Positions 1 to 13,100 of a stretch of 64,000 nucleotides of DNA are shown here, one piece after another. Made by a program: the position numbers and the translations under genes. How positions within the stretch are numbered: position 1 is the first letter of the stretch; each line of letters begins with the position of its first letter. The notes beneath the pieces are model-generated. The model saw nothing but the letters and a program-made list of their open reading frames with translations. It made no database searches and was not told the origin of the DNA. The stretch is taken from positions 434,001-498,000 of the forward strand of contig JAGGNK010006335.1 of NCBI GenBank assembly GCA_017590115.1, written 5' to 3'. This DNA comes from Montifringilla adamsi (Eukaryota > Chordata > Aves > Passeriformes > Passeridae).

Positions 1-2445
1 TTCTTTTGGTCTCTGGGACAAAGTTTAGAGTTATAATTTTTTCTGTCTAAATTTCTCAGCTCAGAGCCTGCTGACACTAAGGTCTGCAGCCTTCAGCTGG
101 GCAAAGCAGTCATAGATTGTGAGACCACTGCACCGCAGAGTTGTACCCTGCAAAAGGGCACTGTACCTTGGCCTCTCAAAAATGGAGTTTTTTAGTGCTG
201 GTAGCTGCAAGAGAATTGCCCCAACCAAAATCCCATCTGCTTGGATCTCCAAGAGCAATTTCCACCCATGGAAAAAAAATCCACTCCCCACACAGTTGCC
301 CTGTTACAAACCACACCACTGAGCTCGCTCAGGGGTAGAGTGTGGGGACACCCTGCTCTTCCTTAGTCCTAGGACCTGAGCTGCTTCTTCTACTTCAACC
401 AGACAAAGGGAAGTGGACGCTAAATGTGTGGACAGCCCCTTCATGTGTAGCACATTAATAGTTTTGTTTCTATATCAGAATTCCTCTCTGAGGTGAAGAA
501 AAGTTTTGCCTCTGTGCCCCAGGAACTACAGGGCTGTATTTAATGTGTTCCAAGTTAAAGGTCTGGCAAAATCAAAATCCCAGATCATACTGGCTGAATG
601 CAAATGAAGTGAGAGCACATAACCATGGCACAGCCACCACCCCAAGCTCAGCTGTACCTGTCATGGAATGGCAAGTTTGGGGTTTTTATTGGCTGTGTGT
701 TTGGTGCCAGGACCTTGTAGAAGTGTGGAGAGCATCACAGCCAGGCACCTCATGATACTTTGTGACAAGGTGCTTAGCCCTACCTGCAGTTTGTGGTTAA
801 GATCTGAGAGGGGAGCATAAGCCTGAGCCCTTTGGAATAAGAGAGGTGATGGCATGGCATCATTCATGCACTTTCAGAGCACATTCCACAAAGAAGTATC
901 CAGAGTGACTGTGCTTAAGATATTTTGCACCTAACTGGAGTTCATGCGTGGGAGACAAAAACAGGGAGGCGATTGCATGGATTTTGGAAACACTTTGTGG
1001 ATAGATTGTGGTGTGGGGACTAAGGTGAAACCTCTGAGGGAGAACTGATGTGCAGCTGGACATGGAGTATGACCACTCCCACTCCATGTGGCAGAAGGGA
1101 GGCTGGAAAACAACATTCTACAAGGATACTGCATCTTTTCACCAGCTGTTCACTTGCCTTGTCTAGTGGGGGCAGTTTCACTCTCCATCAGTGGCCTGGT
1201 TGTTTGGTATTGGTGCTGTTTTTCCAAATTACTGCAGCTTCTCATCCCTTTGTTGAGTTTTCTATGGGAACTTGTGGCTGCAGCAGGGAAAGAATTGCTT
1301 GCTGAGAGGATCACACGGATACAGCCAGGATCATGTGGGAGACTTGAGTTAGCTGTTGTGGTCATTCTTCTGTAGAAAAAACCAAAACATCATGGTGGCT
1401 TTAAAATAGGCCATGTCTCAAGCCAGAAATTGGGGCAAGAGCCGTGGGCAGTCTTAGTCTTCATCCAGCATGGTTCCACCTAGGCAGGGCACCAAGCATG
1501 CTTGCCTGACAGCCCAGCAGCTCCCCTGGCTCCTGGGGGGAACAGGACCTGCAGCAGGTGACGTGCCACAGGGGCAGGTGCAGATGGGCAGGGCAGGCTC
1601 TCTCAGAGCAGAACACCACCTCTGAGCATTCCCTCAGGATGCTGCCCACTCACTGCCCCACTCGGGAATTTGGTGTGAGCAGCATAATGGAAATAGGATT
1701 GGCCATACAGCATGGGAGATGTGCAGGATTGGTGCTCTGGGGTGATGGTAGCACTGAACTAGAGGGAGTGGCTGACACAGGGCCCCAACCTGGAGGGACC
1801 ACCACAAAGGGGAGCATGGTACTGCTGGAAAGCTTGGGGAGCCCAGCAAAGGAGAGATGCAAGTGGTGCCCTGGGGCAGCAGTGCCTGTGTGCTGGTCCC
1901 AGCTGGGGCCCGGCTGCAGAGACTCCGAGGAATGCTGTGCATGGGGCTGGACTCCGGCCAGGAGTGACTCCTGCAGCAAGTGAGCCACACTCCGTACTGG
2001 GTTTCCTGAGGAGCACAGCCTGTCAGGCAAACCCAGGTCTGTGCCAGCACTCCTGAACAGTTACACATGGAAACTTGCTGTGCACACTGGCAGTGAGAGC
2101 CTCGTTTAGCTAAGACATGGAGCCACAAAATGAAGCAATAGAAAACACCACATGTGATGTGGGCAGCAAGGAGCAGGCACCTTCTTGGTGGAAGCCGTGT
2201 GGATACAGCCTGAGCTGGATGGGCCGTAACACATCCATTTGTTCTGCTGAAGGAGAATTTAGAGTTGGTTTCCAAGAGAATAAGCAGCCCATTCTTGCCT
2301 TTGCATCACCAAGATATCACTGGGACTATTGCAGATCAGTCAGATGCTTCAAAAAGGAGGAGCTGGCTTTTTCTGGAAACATGCAAAGCAGATTCAGGCT
2401 CTTCTATAAGCTGAAAATCACTTGCTATGCTTTTTGGGTGGGTTT

Positions 2446-2447
<2 letters not shown>

Positions 2448-2484
<37 letters not shown>

Positions 2485-2496
2485 GGGGGGGGTTGT

Positions 2497-2530
<34 letters not shown>

Positions 2531-2550
2531 TTTGTTTGTTTGGTGTGCAG
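2448..2550. repeat. Poly-T / G-run low-complexity tract
   Basis: An unbroken run of T from about 2448 to 2483 is followed by nine G residues (2484-2492), then T-rich sequence with G interruptions to about 2550. This is simple low-complexity DNA. The short ORFs across it, rich in Phe and Gly, are artefacts of the repeat. Confidence 0.9.
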
Positions 2551-4379
2551 GTGTTAGGAACTTTGCATGGGTCTTGCTCCCCTGAAGCCTGTGAATTTCA
2601 GCACCTCATGAAAATCTTCCGGATGGGTATCCTTGAATAGCCTGGGTGTCTTTGAATAGCTGTCAGACACCCGTTGGCATGGAAATAAGTTCTATTTTGC
2701 CTATCAAATGCCCTATTTGGGCAGTCATTCAACAGTTTTGAGAGGTTGAATCTCTGGCAGGGTGAACATCTCCTACTCAGTATTTCCCAGGTACCCTGCT
2801 GGGACCTGGTCTGCTCTGCTGGCTCACAATAGGTGTCACTGGCACCTGACAGAAGCTCCTGCTGAGGGCCCACAGGGTCAGAAAGACCCTGAGGCTTGTG
2901 CACAGGAAGTGTTACCTGACGACAAATTTTTTTAAGACAAATTACTATTTGCCAGAGTAGTAATTCGGCCCTCTTCACAGTTACTTGTGAAGCCTGATGC
3001 TTGATAGAAAATTATAGAATACAGCAGTTTAGAGGGAATTATTAATTGATGGCTGTGGAAGCTGGGAATTAACTATTTAAGTGTAATTATTTAATTAATT
3101 GCCATATTGCTAACAAAATATGTTAGCAAATATCCTGTTTTACTTCAGTAAGCTATGTGGAAAGAAGTATTATTTCTTTTTTTTTTTTTTTTTTTTTTCC
3201 TTTGTTGCAGACAGAACCACATTGTCCTGGATAGTGGCTTTTTCTAACTCACACATGGGACGGAGAGGGACAGGTCATTTTGGCCAAACTGTAGGGTTAA
3301 GAGGTAAATTTCCCAGTGCAGGTGAGAGAAATTTCTTGGTGTTCTTTGTTGGCAGTGTTCTTCGTGTTGTTTCACCCAAATATGGATATTTAAAACTCTA
3401 ACAAATTGCAGTGGCAATGCCCTGTAATTTACTAACCAGTTCCCCGTCCCAAGACATGCTCTGCACTGTGATTCTTGCAGAACACTTGCTCATGGTCACA
3501 GACAGTGCATCCCCAAGGAGGGAGAAAAAGGGGAGCAAAGGCGTTGGGAGCAGTGGGGTAAGACTGGGAGCACATGAAGGAGGGGAAAGAGAAGTACCGT
3601 GGAAAAGAAAGGAATGTGGAGAGGAAGGGTTGGGGGTGGAGCTGGAAGAGTATGAAGAGCCTTTGCTGGAACACTAGTTGGGAGGTTTGTTTTGTGGAGA
3701 GAATCTTGTACGGGCAGATGGAAAAAAGCTCACCAAAGTTTTGTCTCCTCTAGGTCTTGGTCTGGAATCAAATATTCTCAGCATCACTTTGGTACAAGCA
3801 AAAAAAACCATGAAAAGCAATGTCACAGCTTTCTTGGACTGGTCTATACAGACAACGAAAAGGTGCTTTTTTATTACTTTTTTTTTTTTTTTCTTTAAGC
3901 CAAGGTAAATCACTGAATAAACTGTATTACTGAGCATTATTAAACAAAACACTTGTTGCCCTTCCCTGGAAACCGCAGCTTTTAGCACGCTTTGCGTGAC
4001 TCTACTTGATAACAAAAATAAGCTGTTCCAGTAGGTAGGTTCAGGCACCCAGCCCTTTTGTGTGCCCAGTTTGTGACTCATCTTCGGGGTTTTCTGGGGA
4101 AGCCCTTAGCGACAAAACAGGTCAGAGGCAGAGGTGGGGAGCAAAGACTTGGGGTCAGAGCCTGCAGCAGGGATTGCAGCCGGAGACAAAGGCACAGCCA
4201 CGGCGTGGCCCTGCGGCTGGAGGCAAAACCCCCAGCCTGGAAATAGCTCCCAGTTAACGCCGAGCAGCCTCTCTGGGCTCTTTCCTGGCCTTGGGCACAG
4301 CCAGGTGGATGCCCAGGCTGGCGAGTGTGTGTAAAGCACTGATGGAGAAAAGAAAAATTGTACTTAAAAAGGCAAAAGC

Positions 4380-4520
4380 ACTGCAGCATTGTGTGCGAGC
4401 GTGTGCCCGAGGCGCGCAGAGCGCACCGCTGGATGTTAAACCGCGCCCGGCAGCGGGCTGAGCTCAGCACCGCCGCTGCCACCGAAGCATTCCGCTGTCC
4501 CGGGTGTGTGCTGATGGGGG
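4380..4520. other. CpG-rich patch in the gene desert
   Basis: This roughly 140-bp patch is clearly richer in C, G and CpG dinucleotides than its AT-rich surroundings. It includes GCGCGC-type and CCGCGCCCGG-type stretches. Such patches in vertebrate DNA can mark a promoter or an unmethylated regulatory element, but no exon or TATA-type signal is evident. It could equally be a local GC fluctuation. Confidence 0.35.
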
Positions 4521-4728
4521 ATCGGTAGGATTCAGTGCTACCCGGCTGTAATTCCATGCCTGAGGGATGTAAATAGTCTTTATTTAAAAAACAAAGTGTA
4601 AAGTGGGGATAGTTCGAGATTATTGGCGCTGGCAGACAAAATCTGAATACTTTTACAAAGAGCCCCTGTTTTTTTCCCCTAGGCCCCTTTGTTCTCATTG
4701 CCACTCTCTGACCCTTTAGCAATCACCA

Positions 4729-4740
4729 TGGTAATTACCA
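4729..4740. promoter_or_regulatory. 12-bp palindrome with TAATTA core
   Basis: TGGTAATTACCA is a perfect 12-bp palindrome around the homeodomain-type core TAATTA. It lies in an AT-rich block (about 4550-4800) that has few simple repeats. Palindromic TAAT sites can bind homeodomain dimers. A regulatory role here is inference only, because a 12-bp palindrome can arise by chance in 64 kb. Confidence 0.25.
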
Positions 4741-4851
4741 AGTAATGCCCTATTTACAAGTACCTTCCGAAATCTGCTGGAGTTTTGCTTGAGCCTGTAA
4801 CAAAAATGTCTCTCCCCAGATGAGAAAATGGGTTCTTTCTCAAAATCAAGC

Positions 4852-4918
4852 TTTTTTTTTTTTTTTTTTTTTGCTTTTTTTTCTGCCTTTTTTTTTTCTT
4901 TTTTTTTAATTTTTTTTT
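4852..4918. repeat. T-rich low-complexity tract
   Basis: Runs of T of about 7 to 21 bases are separated by single or short interruptions. This is simple low-complexity DNA with no coding potential. Confidence 0.9.
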
Positions 4919-5757
4919 AAGCAAGGCTGAAAAGGCAGTGAATAGCTGGCATCCTGCTGAAGTTAACAGATCTGTGGGGATTTACACAAGATAAGCATCT
5001 GCCCAGCGTTTGCCTGCGGCAATACCTCTAACCAAAAGTGTGTAGGTCGTGGTAATCTGGAGAGAAAGAAGTGTTTTTAAGTTTTGCGCTGCTAATAAAA
5101 ATAGGCAGTGCACTGCATGTATTTCCGGGGACAGCAAAAAGTTTCAGAAATCTCTTTCTGATTTTGGACAGTCTGGTCTTACTTGTTCTGTGACCAGTCC
5201 GTATTTCTCTTGTGAAGCCTGTGCCACGGGACAGGTTTCCCAAAGAGATGGTGGGATCTCTGTCTGTCGGACTTTAAAAAATTTTACTTGGTCATGGCCC
5301 TGAATAACCTGATCTAACTTGGGGTATAACCATGCTTTAAGTTTTTGTTGGAGAAGAAACTTTGCCATTTCTGCAGTTCTCTCTGTTCATGTGGTAAAGC
5401 CACGATTTCCAGGAGTTTCTGTCAAATCAGCTCAAGTCCTTTCAATGATACAGGAAAGTGATTTGAGAACACAAGCAAAGGACTTCTCAGAATGCCAGGT
5501 GCTCAGGTTTTCTTTCTTCCGGCTGGCTCTGACAAGTTTGCTTATGCAGTTTGGGTATTCATATGCAAATCACAGATTTGCCGACCATGCTGGACCATTA
5601 TCAGGAAACAGATCTTCCAAGTGATTTAACAATCACTTCCAGGATCATTTCATGTACTGGATCTGGAAGGGGAAGCAGAGTGGCATCATTTTAATACTTT
5701 TGAGATTCCCTTCCCTTTGCTCTGCTGTGAGACAATGCAATACTTGCTATGTGAGAG

Positions 5758-6343
5758 TGGCCTGGTTTTGGCTGGGATCGAGTTAATTTCTCCAATGGTG
5801 GCTAGTATGGGGCTATGTTTTGGATTTGTGCTGAAATAAGTGTTGGTAACGCAGGAATGTTTTTGTTGCTGCTGAGCAGGACTTAAACAGAGCCCAAGCC
5901 TTTGCTGTTTCTCACCCACCGGACGAGAGAGGGGGCTGGGGGTGCGCACGGAGTTGGGAGGGGATGTAGCCTGGATATCTGATCCCAGCTGACCCAAGGG
6001 ATATCCCACAGCATATGGTGTCATGCTCAGCGTAAAAAGCTGCGGGAAGAAGGAGGAGGCGGGGGGAGGTTCGGAGCAATGGCGTTTGTCTGCCCAAGTC
6101 ACCGTCAGGCGTGATGGGGCCCTGCTGTCCTGGAGATGGCTGAACACCTGCCTGCCCGTGGGAAACGGTGAATTAATTCATTGTTTTGCTTTGCTTGTGT
6201 GCATGGCTTTTGCTTTACCTATTAAACAGTCTCTATCTCAGTTTTCTTGGTTTTGCTCTTCCAGTTCTCCCCCCTATCCCACCGGGGGGAGCGAGTGAGC
6301 AGCTGCGGGAGACTCCATTGCTGGCTGGGGTTAAACCACAACA
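5758..6343 (+). mobile_element. Solo LTR of an avian ERVL-like endogenous retrovirus
   Basis: The 586-bp unit begins with TG (TGGCCTGG...) and ends with CA (...AAACCACAACA). It is flanked by an identical 5-bp duplication GAGAG at 5753-5757 and 6344-6348. The 5-bp duplication, the termini and an ATTAAA-type polyadenylation signal near 6220 with T- and C-rich sequence after it identify a plus-oriented LTR. The sequence resembles the common ERVL-type LTRs of birds that end with a GGGGTTAAACCAC box. No internal gag, pol or env sequence adjoins it, so it is a solo LTR left by recombination between two LTRs. The perfect duplication and few visible lesions suggest moderate age. The two minus-strand and three plus-strand short ORFs across it are incidental. 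Confidence 0.88.
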
Positions 6344-6348
6344 GAGAG

Positions 6349-9300
6349 TTTTAAAAAACAGAGAACAAGGGAGAGGTGGACATTTAAACGTGAAAATAAT
6401 TTTTTAAAATACCGTCTTCCTGTAAGAAGTGTTTATTTAGATGCGAACACAATAAAAGGTCCGAGGACAGGGACAGGTTAAGATCTGCTTCCAGTAAGTG
6501 AGCAGAAGACTCTCTGGTCTGGACAAGGTGCTAAACACAGGAGGTACAGGCCTGACCTCTGCAGTCAGAAGAAAGAGGGGGCCTCCAGAAGGTACCCCCA
6601 CCCTAAAGGCAGGAGATCACAGCTGAGCTCAGTGCGGCCTCCCTGATGCTCAGAAAGGAAAAACAGGGCAGTGTACCCCATGGGCAGCACATGGTGCCTG
6701 CCCCCAGTTCCTTCCTGGGGCCTCGCTGGTCATTCAGAGGACACCCCCTCTGGGGTGTGGAGCAAACCAACGTCCCTGGGTGGACCACGGCAGCAAGGGG
6801 GAATACCCCAAAGGAGGGGAGCTTTGGTGCATCCCCTTGGCTGGAGCTGCCAGCCCAGTGCTGTCAGCGACGCTGTGCCATGCTGAGGGCTCAGCTGTGG
6901 TGGAGAGATGGGGTGGCTCTTGCTGGTTCAGTGCAAATAGCTGAGCACCAAAGGTAATTTCTTTCATTCGCTTCTTACACATCCTGAATGGGGCGTGTCA
7001 GTTTTTTCTCCTCAGAACTAGTCTGGGCAACACTGAGAGAGGAGTTGAAAAATCAGAGCTAATCCTGCAGGAATGACTCATTCTGGCATAGGATTTGCAG
7101 AGCAAGATGAGAAGTTCAGGTAAAACAAAGGGAAATGGAGGCTGTAGTAAAACTCTGTGGTTTGGAGCATGACAGTTAAACTGCTACGAAGTCAAAGTTG
7201 GAAACCCCCTCCCAAAAAATTGCTGAACTCAAAACCTTGGCAATGTCTAGAGCAAGTCAATATTCAAGCACACTAGTTGCAGAAACTGAGGCTCTTTCCC
7301 ATGGGACCTGTAAGTTGGATTGCTAATTACCATGGGTCTGAAAAACAATTACTATTATTTCATCATTATTTTTAATTAAACACAAATAAAGCAATGGCTG
7401 TCCTTTTAAAGTTGGACTTTGAAATATTTTCTGCATTTTTTAGCCAGGATTACCCTGGCCAAGTCCAAACAGAGAAGCACTGGAATTCTGACAAAGGTTT
7501 AAGGTAATTTTTAACCAGATATCTCTAGAAAGGACAGTAGAGTAGTTGGAGTGAAAGCACAAACCTAGCCTAAATATCTGGGCCCAGGAAACGAAGGTTG
7601 GATTTCTAGAAGGTATAGTAGACATAGGACTAATTTTCCCCTGTGACCTTTCACAAGTCTTTTAACTACTTTAGCTTGCTTTCTTCACCTGCTATCTTTG
7701 CAGACACATCCACCAGATTGCAGACCAGTAGCTCAAGAGAGCACACCTCCAGAGCGTGGATTAGAGAAAGCAATTTTTCCGTTATTATTTAAAACATTTC
7801 ATCTTGTAAAATAAAGATGTTTGTGTGGTTACAGCAAAAAGCTAAAGCATCAGGGAGTCACAGAGGACACTTTTCCAGGCCCACCTCTCCCACTCCTTAG
7901 TAGAGATGTGACACTTGCAGGAGAGGTGTACTTAGATGAGGATAAAGACTTAAGTTTTAAAGGAAGATATTTCTGAAATGCCCAGAACATTGGCAGAAGT
8001 GCGGTGGCCTTTCAGTAGATGGAGGTCCTGTTCTACAAGCCGGGGTGGGACAAACCTGCTGACCTTTACGGACAGAGAGGCTGAGGCTGCTGGGCCTCTG
8101 GGTGCTTATGCCTGGCAGGCAGTGAAATGCTGGCACGGCTTTGGCAGCAACAGCTTGTGTCTTGCTGCTCTTTAGACTTCGCTGTGGGCAGGTCTCAGCT
8201 GCAAAAGGGTCTCTGGAAGCAGCAAACGGGACAAGGCTTGCTGGAGCTGCAAGCCCACCCAGGGCCCGGTGGGGCCTGGGCCAGTGCGGGCTCAGCTGTG
8301 CCTCTGGCCGGGCTGCTGTGCATGCCGGCGCATTCTCCCGAGGATTAGCCCTGCAAGGAATGTGGTGCTGGAGGAATGTCCTCCCGGTGCAACCTGAAAC
8401 CCTCGGTCTGACACAGCTTGAAAAACAGGGTGGGTTGTGGCAGCTCCGGCAGCGCAGTGACCCCTGGCTCTGAGGCTGGGGGTCATGGGAAATGCTTTCC
8501 CGGAGTGGAGCAGTGGCCTTGCATGCTCCATGGCTGGGGTGGAAGCAGCATCCCCCAGGAGCAAAGGACCTCTGGTGAGGGCACTGTTGGCAGGCTTGGA
8601 CTCATCTCCCAGTACATTCTGCCACTTTCTGTGGCACCAAGGTACTTTGCCCCTACGGAGCGAGCTGGGCAGTGGTTATGGGGAAATGTGGTTTTTCTTC
8701 AACACTCTGGGGCTTGAGGGTTCTTTCCCCTCCCTCTTACACCCAGCTGCTTGGCACAGCTGTCAGTGTAGATGCTGACCTAGCTCTGGAGCCACCAGTG
8801 CTCTTATCAGTGTGGCATCAGGAGGCGTGTGCTGCTGTGTGCCCTTTCCTCCAACACCCCTTGGGCAAAGAGGGTGTAACTGTGGACAGGAAAGCCATGT
8901 TAGATCATGTTGCTGTTCTAAGGCCATCTGGCAAATCCAAAATAAAACTCAGTCCACATATGAAGCTCATCTCAACTGATTCCTTCACAGAGCTCAGCCT
9001 CTCCCCACATTGCTTGCTTCAGAGACAGACCACAGTTGTTTTTCTGGTCCCAAGCCTTCCTCTAGCACCAGGTGTCACACAGCTTGCACAGCAGTCAGAT
9101 GGTGCTGCCTCACCTCTCTGCCAAGCAAGCAGGGGTGTTTCAGCACTGCACGAGTCTCCAGGGCCAGGGCTGGGTGTGGATATCTCATATCTCGTGCGGC
9201 TGCTGTGCACAAAGCTGTTTTCCACTGAGCTCATGGCAGGGTCAGCGCCAGAATGGGGGCAAACGGAGCGTAAAGAGGGTTTGCACCCACATGCTGGCCC

Positions 9301-9971
9301 CATGCAACCTGTATTTGGTAACTGGGACTTAACTCCCATCAAATTCCTGCCAGGTTATTGCTCAAACTCCTTGTAGGGGCAGGAGCTGTGTGCACTAGGT
9401 GAAGGCATTTGGCCTCATGCACCTACACAGCAATATCTTTTCTGGCAGCTGCTGCTTTGGGGTTTTTCTTTCTCCTTATCTGGAGGGGCTGCCAGACCCC
9501 TATGCGATGACTCTTATGGACCTCTTCCCTTATGGACCCATTCCTGGCAGCACCCAGCTTTTCCTGTGGCTAACCCAGCAGATAGCTTGTCCTGCTGCAT
9601 GAAGCAGAGACTTAGGAAGTAGCCCAGCATTAAATATGCTGGGACCCTAAAGCTCAGAGCTTCCTTGTACTCCTGTTTGATGTAGCCATATGAGGCCTCT
9701 CAGCTGCTCAGCTCCTGTCTGGGAAGCTAAACCAAGCCAACCAAGGCAAAAGCCCAGCTAATAGTTTAGAGACCCTGGAGATAGAAAGTTGCACTGTAGG
9801 CTCATGATTTGTGTGAGCCCACCTGCAGTCCTTTTGCACTACAAAGACCTGGGGGCAGGTAAACCTGCAGAAGCAGGTAGGAAGGGAAAGAAGGAAGGAA
9901 GCTGTGAGGGCACCACAGAAGATCCACAGCAGACTCAGGGAGTGCCATTTCTGTCATGGGTAGATAGAAGG
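6349..9971. other. Intergenic stretch, no recognisable gene
   Basis: No known protein domain is seen. The longest plus-strand ORF (234 codons, 8672-9376) lies in the GC-richer part (about 8000-9400). It shows no recognisable motif and has a biased but unstructured composition, so I treat it as chance. An AT-rich segment with TTAATTAAAC-type sequence near 7320-7440 could be conserved non-coding DNA. Nothing else is identifiable. Confidence 0.55.
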
Positions 9972-10111
9972 AACAGTGTGGTTCTCCATTCCTTGAAATA
10001 CAGACAAAAGTTGTTGCACATGGCCATGTGCTCTGGGATGACCCTGCCCCTTGAGCACTGAGGTTGGACCATGTGACCCACTGTGACTTCCAACCCATCT
10101 GAGACTGTGAA
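9972..10111 (+). mobile_element. CR1 LINE 3'-end fragment
   Basis: The sequence follows the typical CR1 3' terminal pattern: a segment like 'gggatgaccctgc', then 'gttggacca', then 'cttccaaccc', then a degraded ATTCTGTGA-like tail near 10110. CR1 copies are usually 5'-truncated, as here. Divergence is clear, so this is an old copy. Confidence 0.6.
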
Positions 10112-13100
10112 TTTGCAGTACCAACCAGCACAGGTGGCCCTGGGACCTGCTGGTGACAGGAGCAGCTGGACTGAGCTGCCCCCTTACATCCGTGACCCCA
10201 GGCACGCCAAGCACTGCCAAGGAGAAGCGGAGGCTGGCTCATACTGATGAGCAGAACAAAGCCTGATGGGGCTGGGGACACAGCTGCAGAGAGACTGAAG
10301 CAATAGAACGGAATGGCCCCCAGAGGCCTCCGACAGGTCTTCCAGGAAAGATCATTGTTCTTTTGCTCTGCCCTCTTTTCTTTACTATTAAGAAAATGAT
10401 CTGCATCAAAAGCATGGCATCAAAAGCAAGGCATCACCTTCCCTTTTCACCCTATCTTCCCTCCCTTGCAAACCAGCAGAGCAGCAATGGCTGTGGGATT
10501 GCAATGAACAGTTTTCCATTTCCCGCGTCTTATGTCCCAAAGAGCCTGAAACCTGCAGGTTTTCACCCAAAACCCTCAGCCAATTCCTGGCATTATTCTG
10601 CACACATATTCCTTCTGTTCAGCTCCTGTTTCCTTTCTGTGAACCAGTGATAATGGCTTCCCTTGTCTTTCCCCTAGAAGGTCTGGCACATTGGGCAGGT
10701 ACTAGGTAGGAAACATCTGCATCCAAACCTCACCACTGACTCATTACCACTCAGGCCCTAAAAATGTTCCTGAACAGCGGACTTTTCTCCCAGAACCTTT
10801 CCCAGCCTTCTAGGCATTAAGCATAAGATGGCACAGTGCCGGAGGAAGACACAGTACTTTCCTAAAAGGTGCCTGAGGTTATTTTCTGGTTTTTTTTGGT
10901 TTTCATCATATTCCATTACTTTGATTTTTTTTTTCCCTTCATTTGTTTTGGAAGCCTAGAGGGCTTTCAGGAGAGGTCACTTAGGGAAAGAGGCCACAGA
11001 AAGGCAGACATTTCTTTCTGGTTTTCTTTTGAGTCAGAGTAGGAGGTTTGGTGAAGAAGTTTTATAGAAGGATTTGGGATATATGTCTGCTGCTCAAATA
11101 ACTCTCTTGGTCCAATAATGGAAGCACATGAAGCTTGTAGGCACGTCACTTCTCCGAGGCAGCTATATCCTGTATCATGGTGCAGGGCAGCTCTTGGGCA
11201 GATGGAAAGCACATTACCACTATTTGAAATCCTGAGGCTGGGCTGGGAAAGAGCTCCTGCTCCCAGTGCTCAGAGCAGGTTCACTGGGGCACCTGGCCCC
11301 TGCAGCTCACAGGTGTCTCCCGCCCCACCGGCAGGAAGAAGGACAAGAAGACCCTTGAGCTGCCAGGGCTTCTGGCCTTGTGGGTGGCTGGGACCCCACC
11401 GTGGGCTGTGCTGTGTGCTGCTCTGGGTCTGGAGGAGCTCCTACCTCTTTCTGGCAGGACCTTCAGCCACAGCCAGAATAGCACAGGGCTCTGGGGGGGT
11501 CACCTGGCAGCCACAGTTGCCCCTGCCAGAAGAGATCCATTGTGCCTGGCTTGCTCAAAGGACTTCTGGAGTTCTGTAAATGAAACCACCAGTGCATGAA
11601 ATATGTAAATACTCCTCTGAGCAGTGATGCTGACCCTTGGTCCCTCTTTCTGGCCCACTGATCTTTAAATAGCTTAGCCTTAATGGAAGGGTCTGACACC
11701 ACCTCCTTATGCCCTCCCACTAAGAGGGCAGCATGCAGCCTGGGGGAGCAAGATTTGCTCTGTAAAAGGGGGGAAGGTGGGAAAGGGCTGTCCATGGGCA
11801 GAGAAGGAGTTGGCATGGGGGGCCCAGTGCATGGGGTTTAGGAGTGCTGGGTTTAGGAGGGAGAGTGCTCTCCCTTTGGGAGGAGGAGCAGGAGCACCCT
11901 GGGGAGAGGGTTGGTGTATGTGAAATTTCCACTGCAGACATGTTCCTGGAGTTCTCCATTGCCCAGCAGAAGCTGGGTGCACGTGTCTGCTCACACCAAG
12001 AGTCCCTCAGGCACCATGTGCCCCAGCAGCTGCAGAGGAAAATGCCTGGTTTGGGGCTGGGCTGGGCTTTGGCAGGGGAATGTATGCACAGATCAACGCC
12101 TGAACTTCATCCCCTGTGTTCAGGCTACATTACCAGCAAGCTGCTGAGTAACTTCTGGGTAGCATGAAACAATATTTCCCAAACCAGCCCTGTCCATGAT
12201 TCATCAGAAGAACTCTTATCTTCATCGTTCAAAAGCTTTTGTCATTTAAATGAAGGAACAACTTCCTGCTGGCTGGATGGGCGATTACCCAACACAAACT
12301 GCAGACATTCAAAGGGAAGGGCCTGTGATCCATTAGTTGGCTAAGGGCTATTCTTCAGCCCAAGGGCCAGGATAATCCTAGGTGGGAACATCCACAAAGG
12401 GGTCAGCTGTTAAAGGAATTTAAGTTCCTTTACATTGGCATCTAGAGCCCTGCTGGGAAGCTGAACCCTATGGAAGACCTCCCATGACCTTTTTCACAAG
12501 TCTTGGGGGAAGGCTTCTAAATCACTGAGGCACGTCTGAAGGCTTCGCTCTCTGTTTTCTCCATCACTGGGCTTTCAAACAATTGCATCCTTGTCACACA
12601 TTTGTCAAAGAGAAAGGGGGAGATGAAGAAAGAAATTTCAATAGTCTCAGGGCTTTGCTTACGGCTGTGTTAATGCTGAATAGCACGCGGAGGTGGAAGG
12701 GATATCCTGAACAATGTCTGGTCTCCAGGCAGAATCCGTTTCCCATGACAGTGCCTTTCTGAAGCAGGAATGCCAGCATGAAGCAAAACTTGTTAAAGTA
12801 GTAAAGAAGAGGTCTCTATTGTGTCCTGTGTGACAGAATAATCCTCCCTCAAGAGCAGACTGCTGTCTCTCCCTCCCATCTGTGAATTTTGGCTTCAATC
12901 AACTTCGTGATTTTTGCAAGGTATAAAATTAAAGTCCTACTCCTTAAAAGCAACCAGCCAACCTTGCAGGATCTTCTCACAGACATGCCCATAACTGTGA
13001 AAGTAGTTTTCCTGTACTGAGTCTTAAAATGTCTGACTGCATTAACCTGAAATAAGGTTTCCTGTTAGAAGTTGCATTTGATAAGAAGAAACAAACATTT

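Larger units (their letters stand above)
1..5752. other. Intergenic stretch, no recognisable gene
   Basis: No open reading frame here resembles a known protein. The longer ones (for example 213 codons on the minus strand at 1634-2275 and 214 codons on the minus strand at 4078-4722) are compositionally odd, lack domains and sit in moderately GC-rich DNA where chance ORFs are common. The stretch contains T-rich homopolymers, a CpG-rich patch near 4380-4520 and an AT-rich block near 4550-4800 with a 12-bp palindrome. Beyond those I see nothing I can name. Confidence 0.6.

Noticed and set aside
1634..2275. 213-codon minus-strand ORF rich in Cys, Pro and Ser
   Set aside because: Composition mirrors the local GC- and CT-rich DNA, no recognisable domain, and long ORFs overlap it on the other strand and frame.
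4078..4722. 214-codon minus-strand ORF across the CpG patch
   Set aside because: No domain. GC-rich DNA is depleted in stop codons, which explains the length.
8672..9376. 234-codon plus-strand ORF, the longest outside repeats and CpG DNA
   Set aside because: No domain, signal or plausible splice partner. It overlaps ORFs in other frames in GC-richer DNA. Treated as chance.
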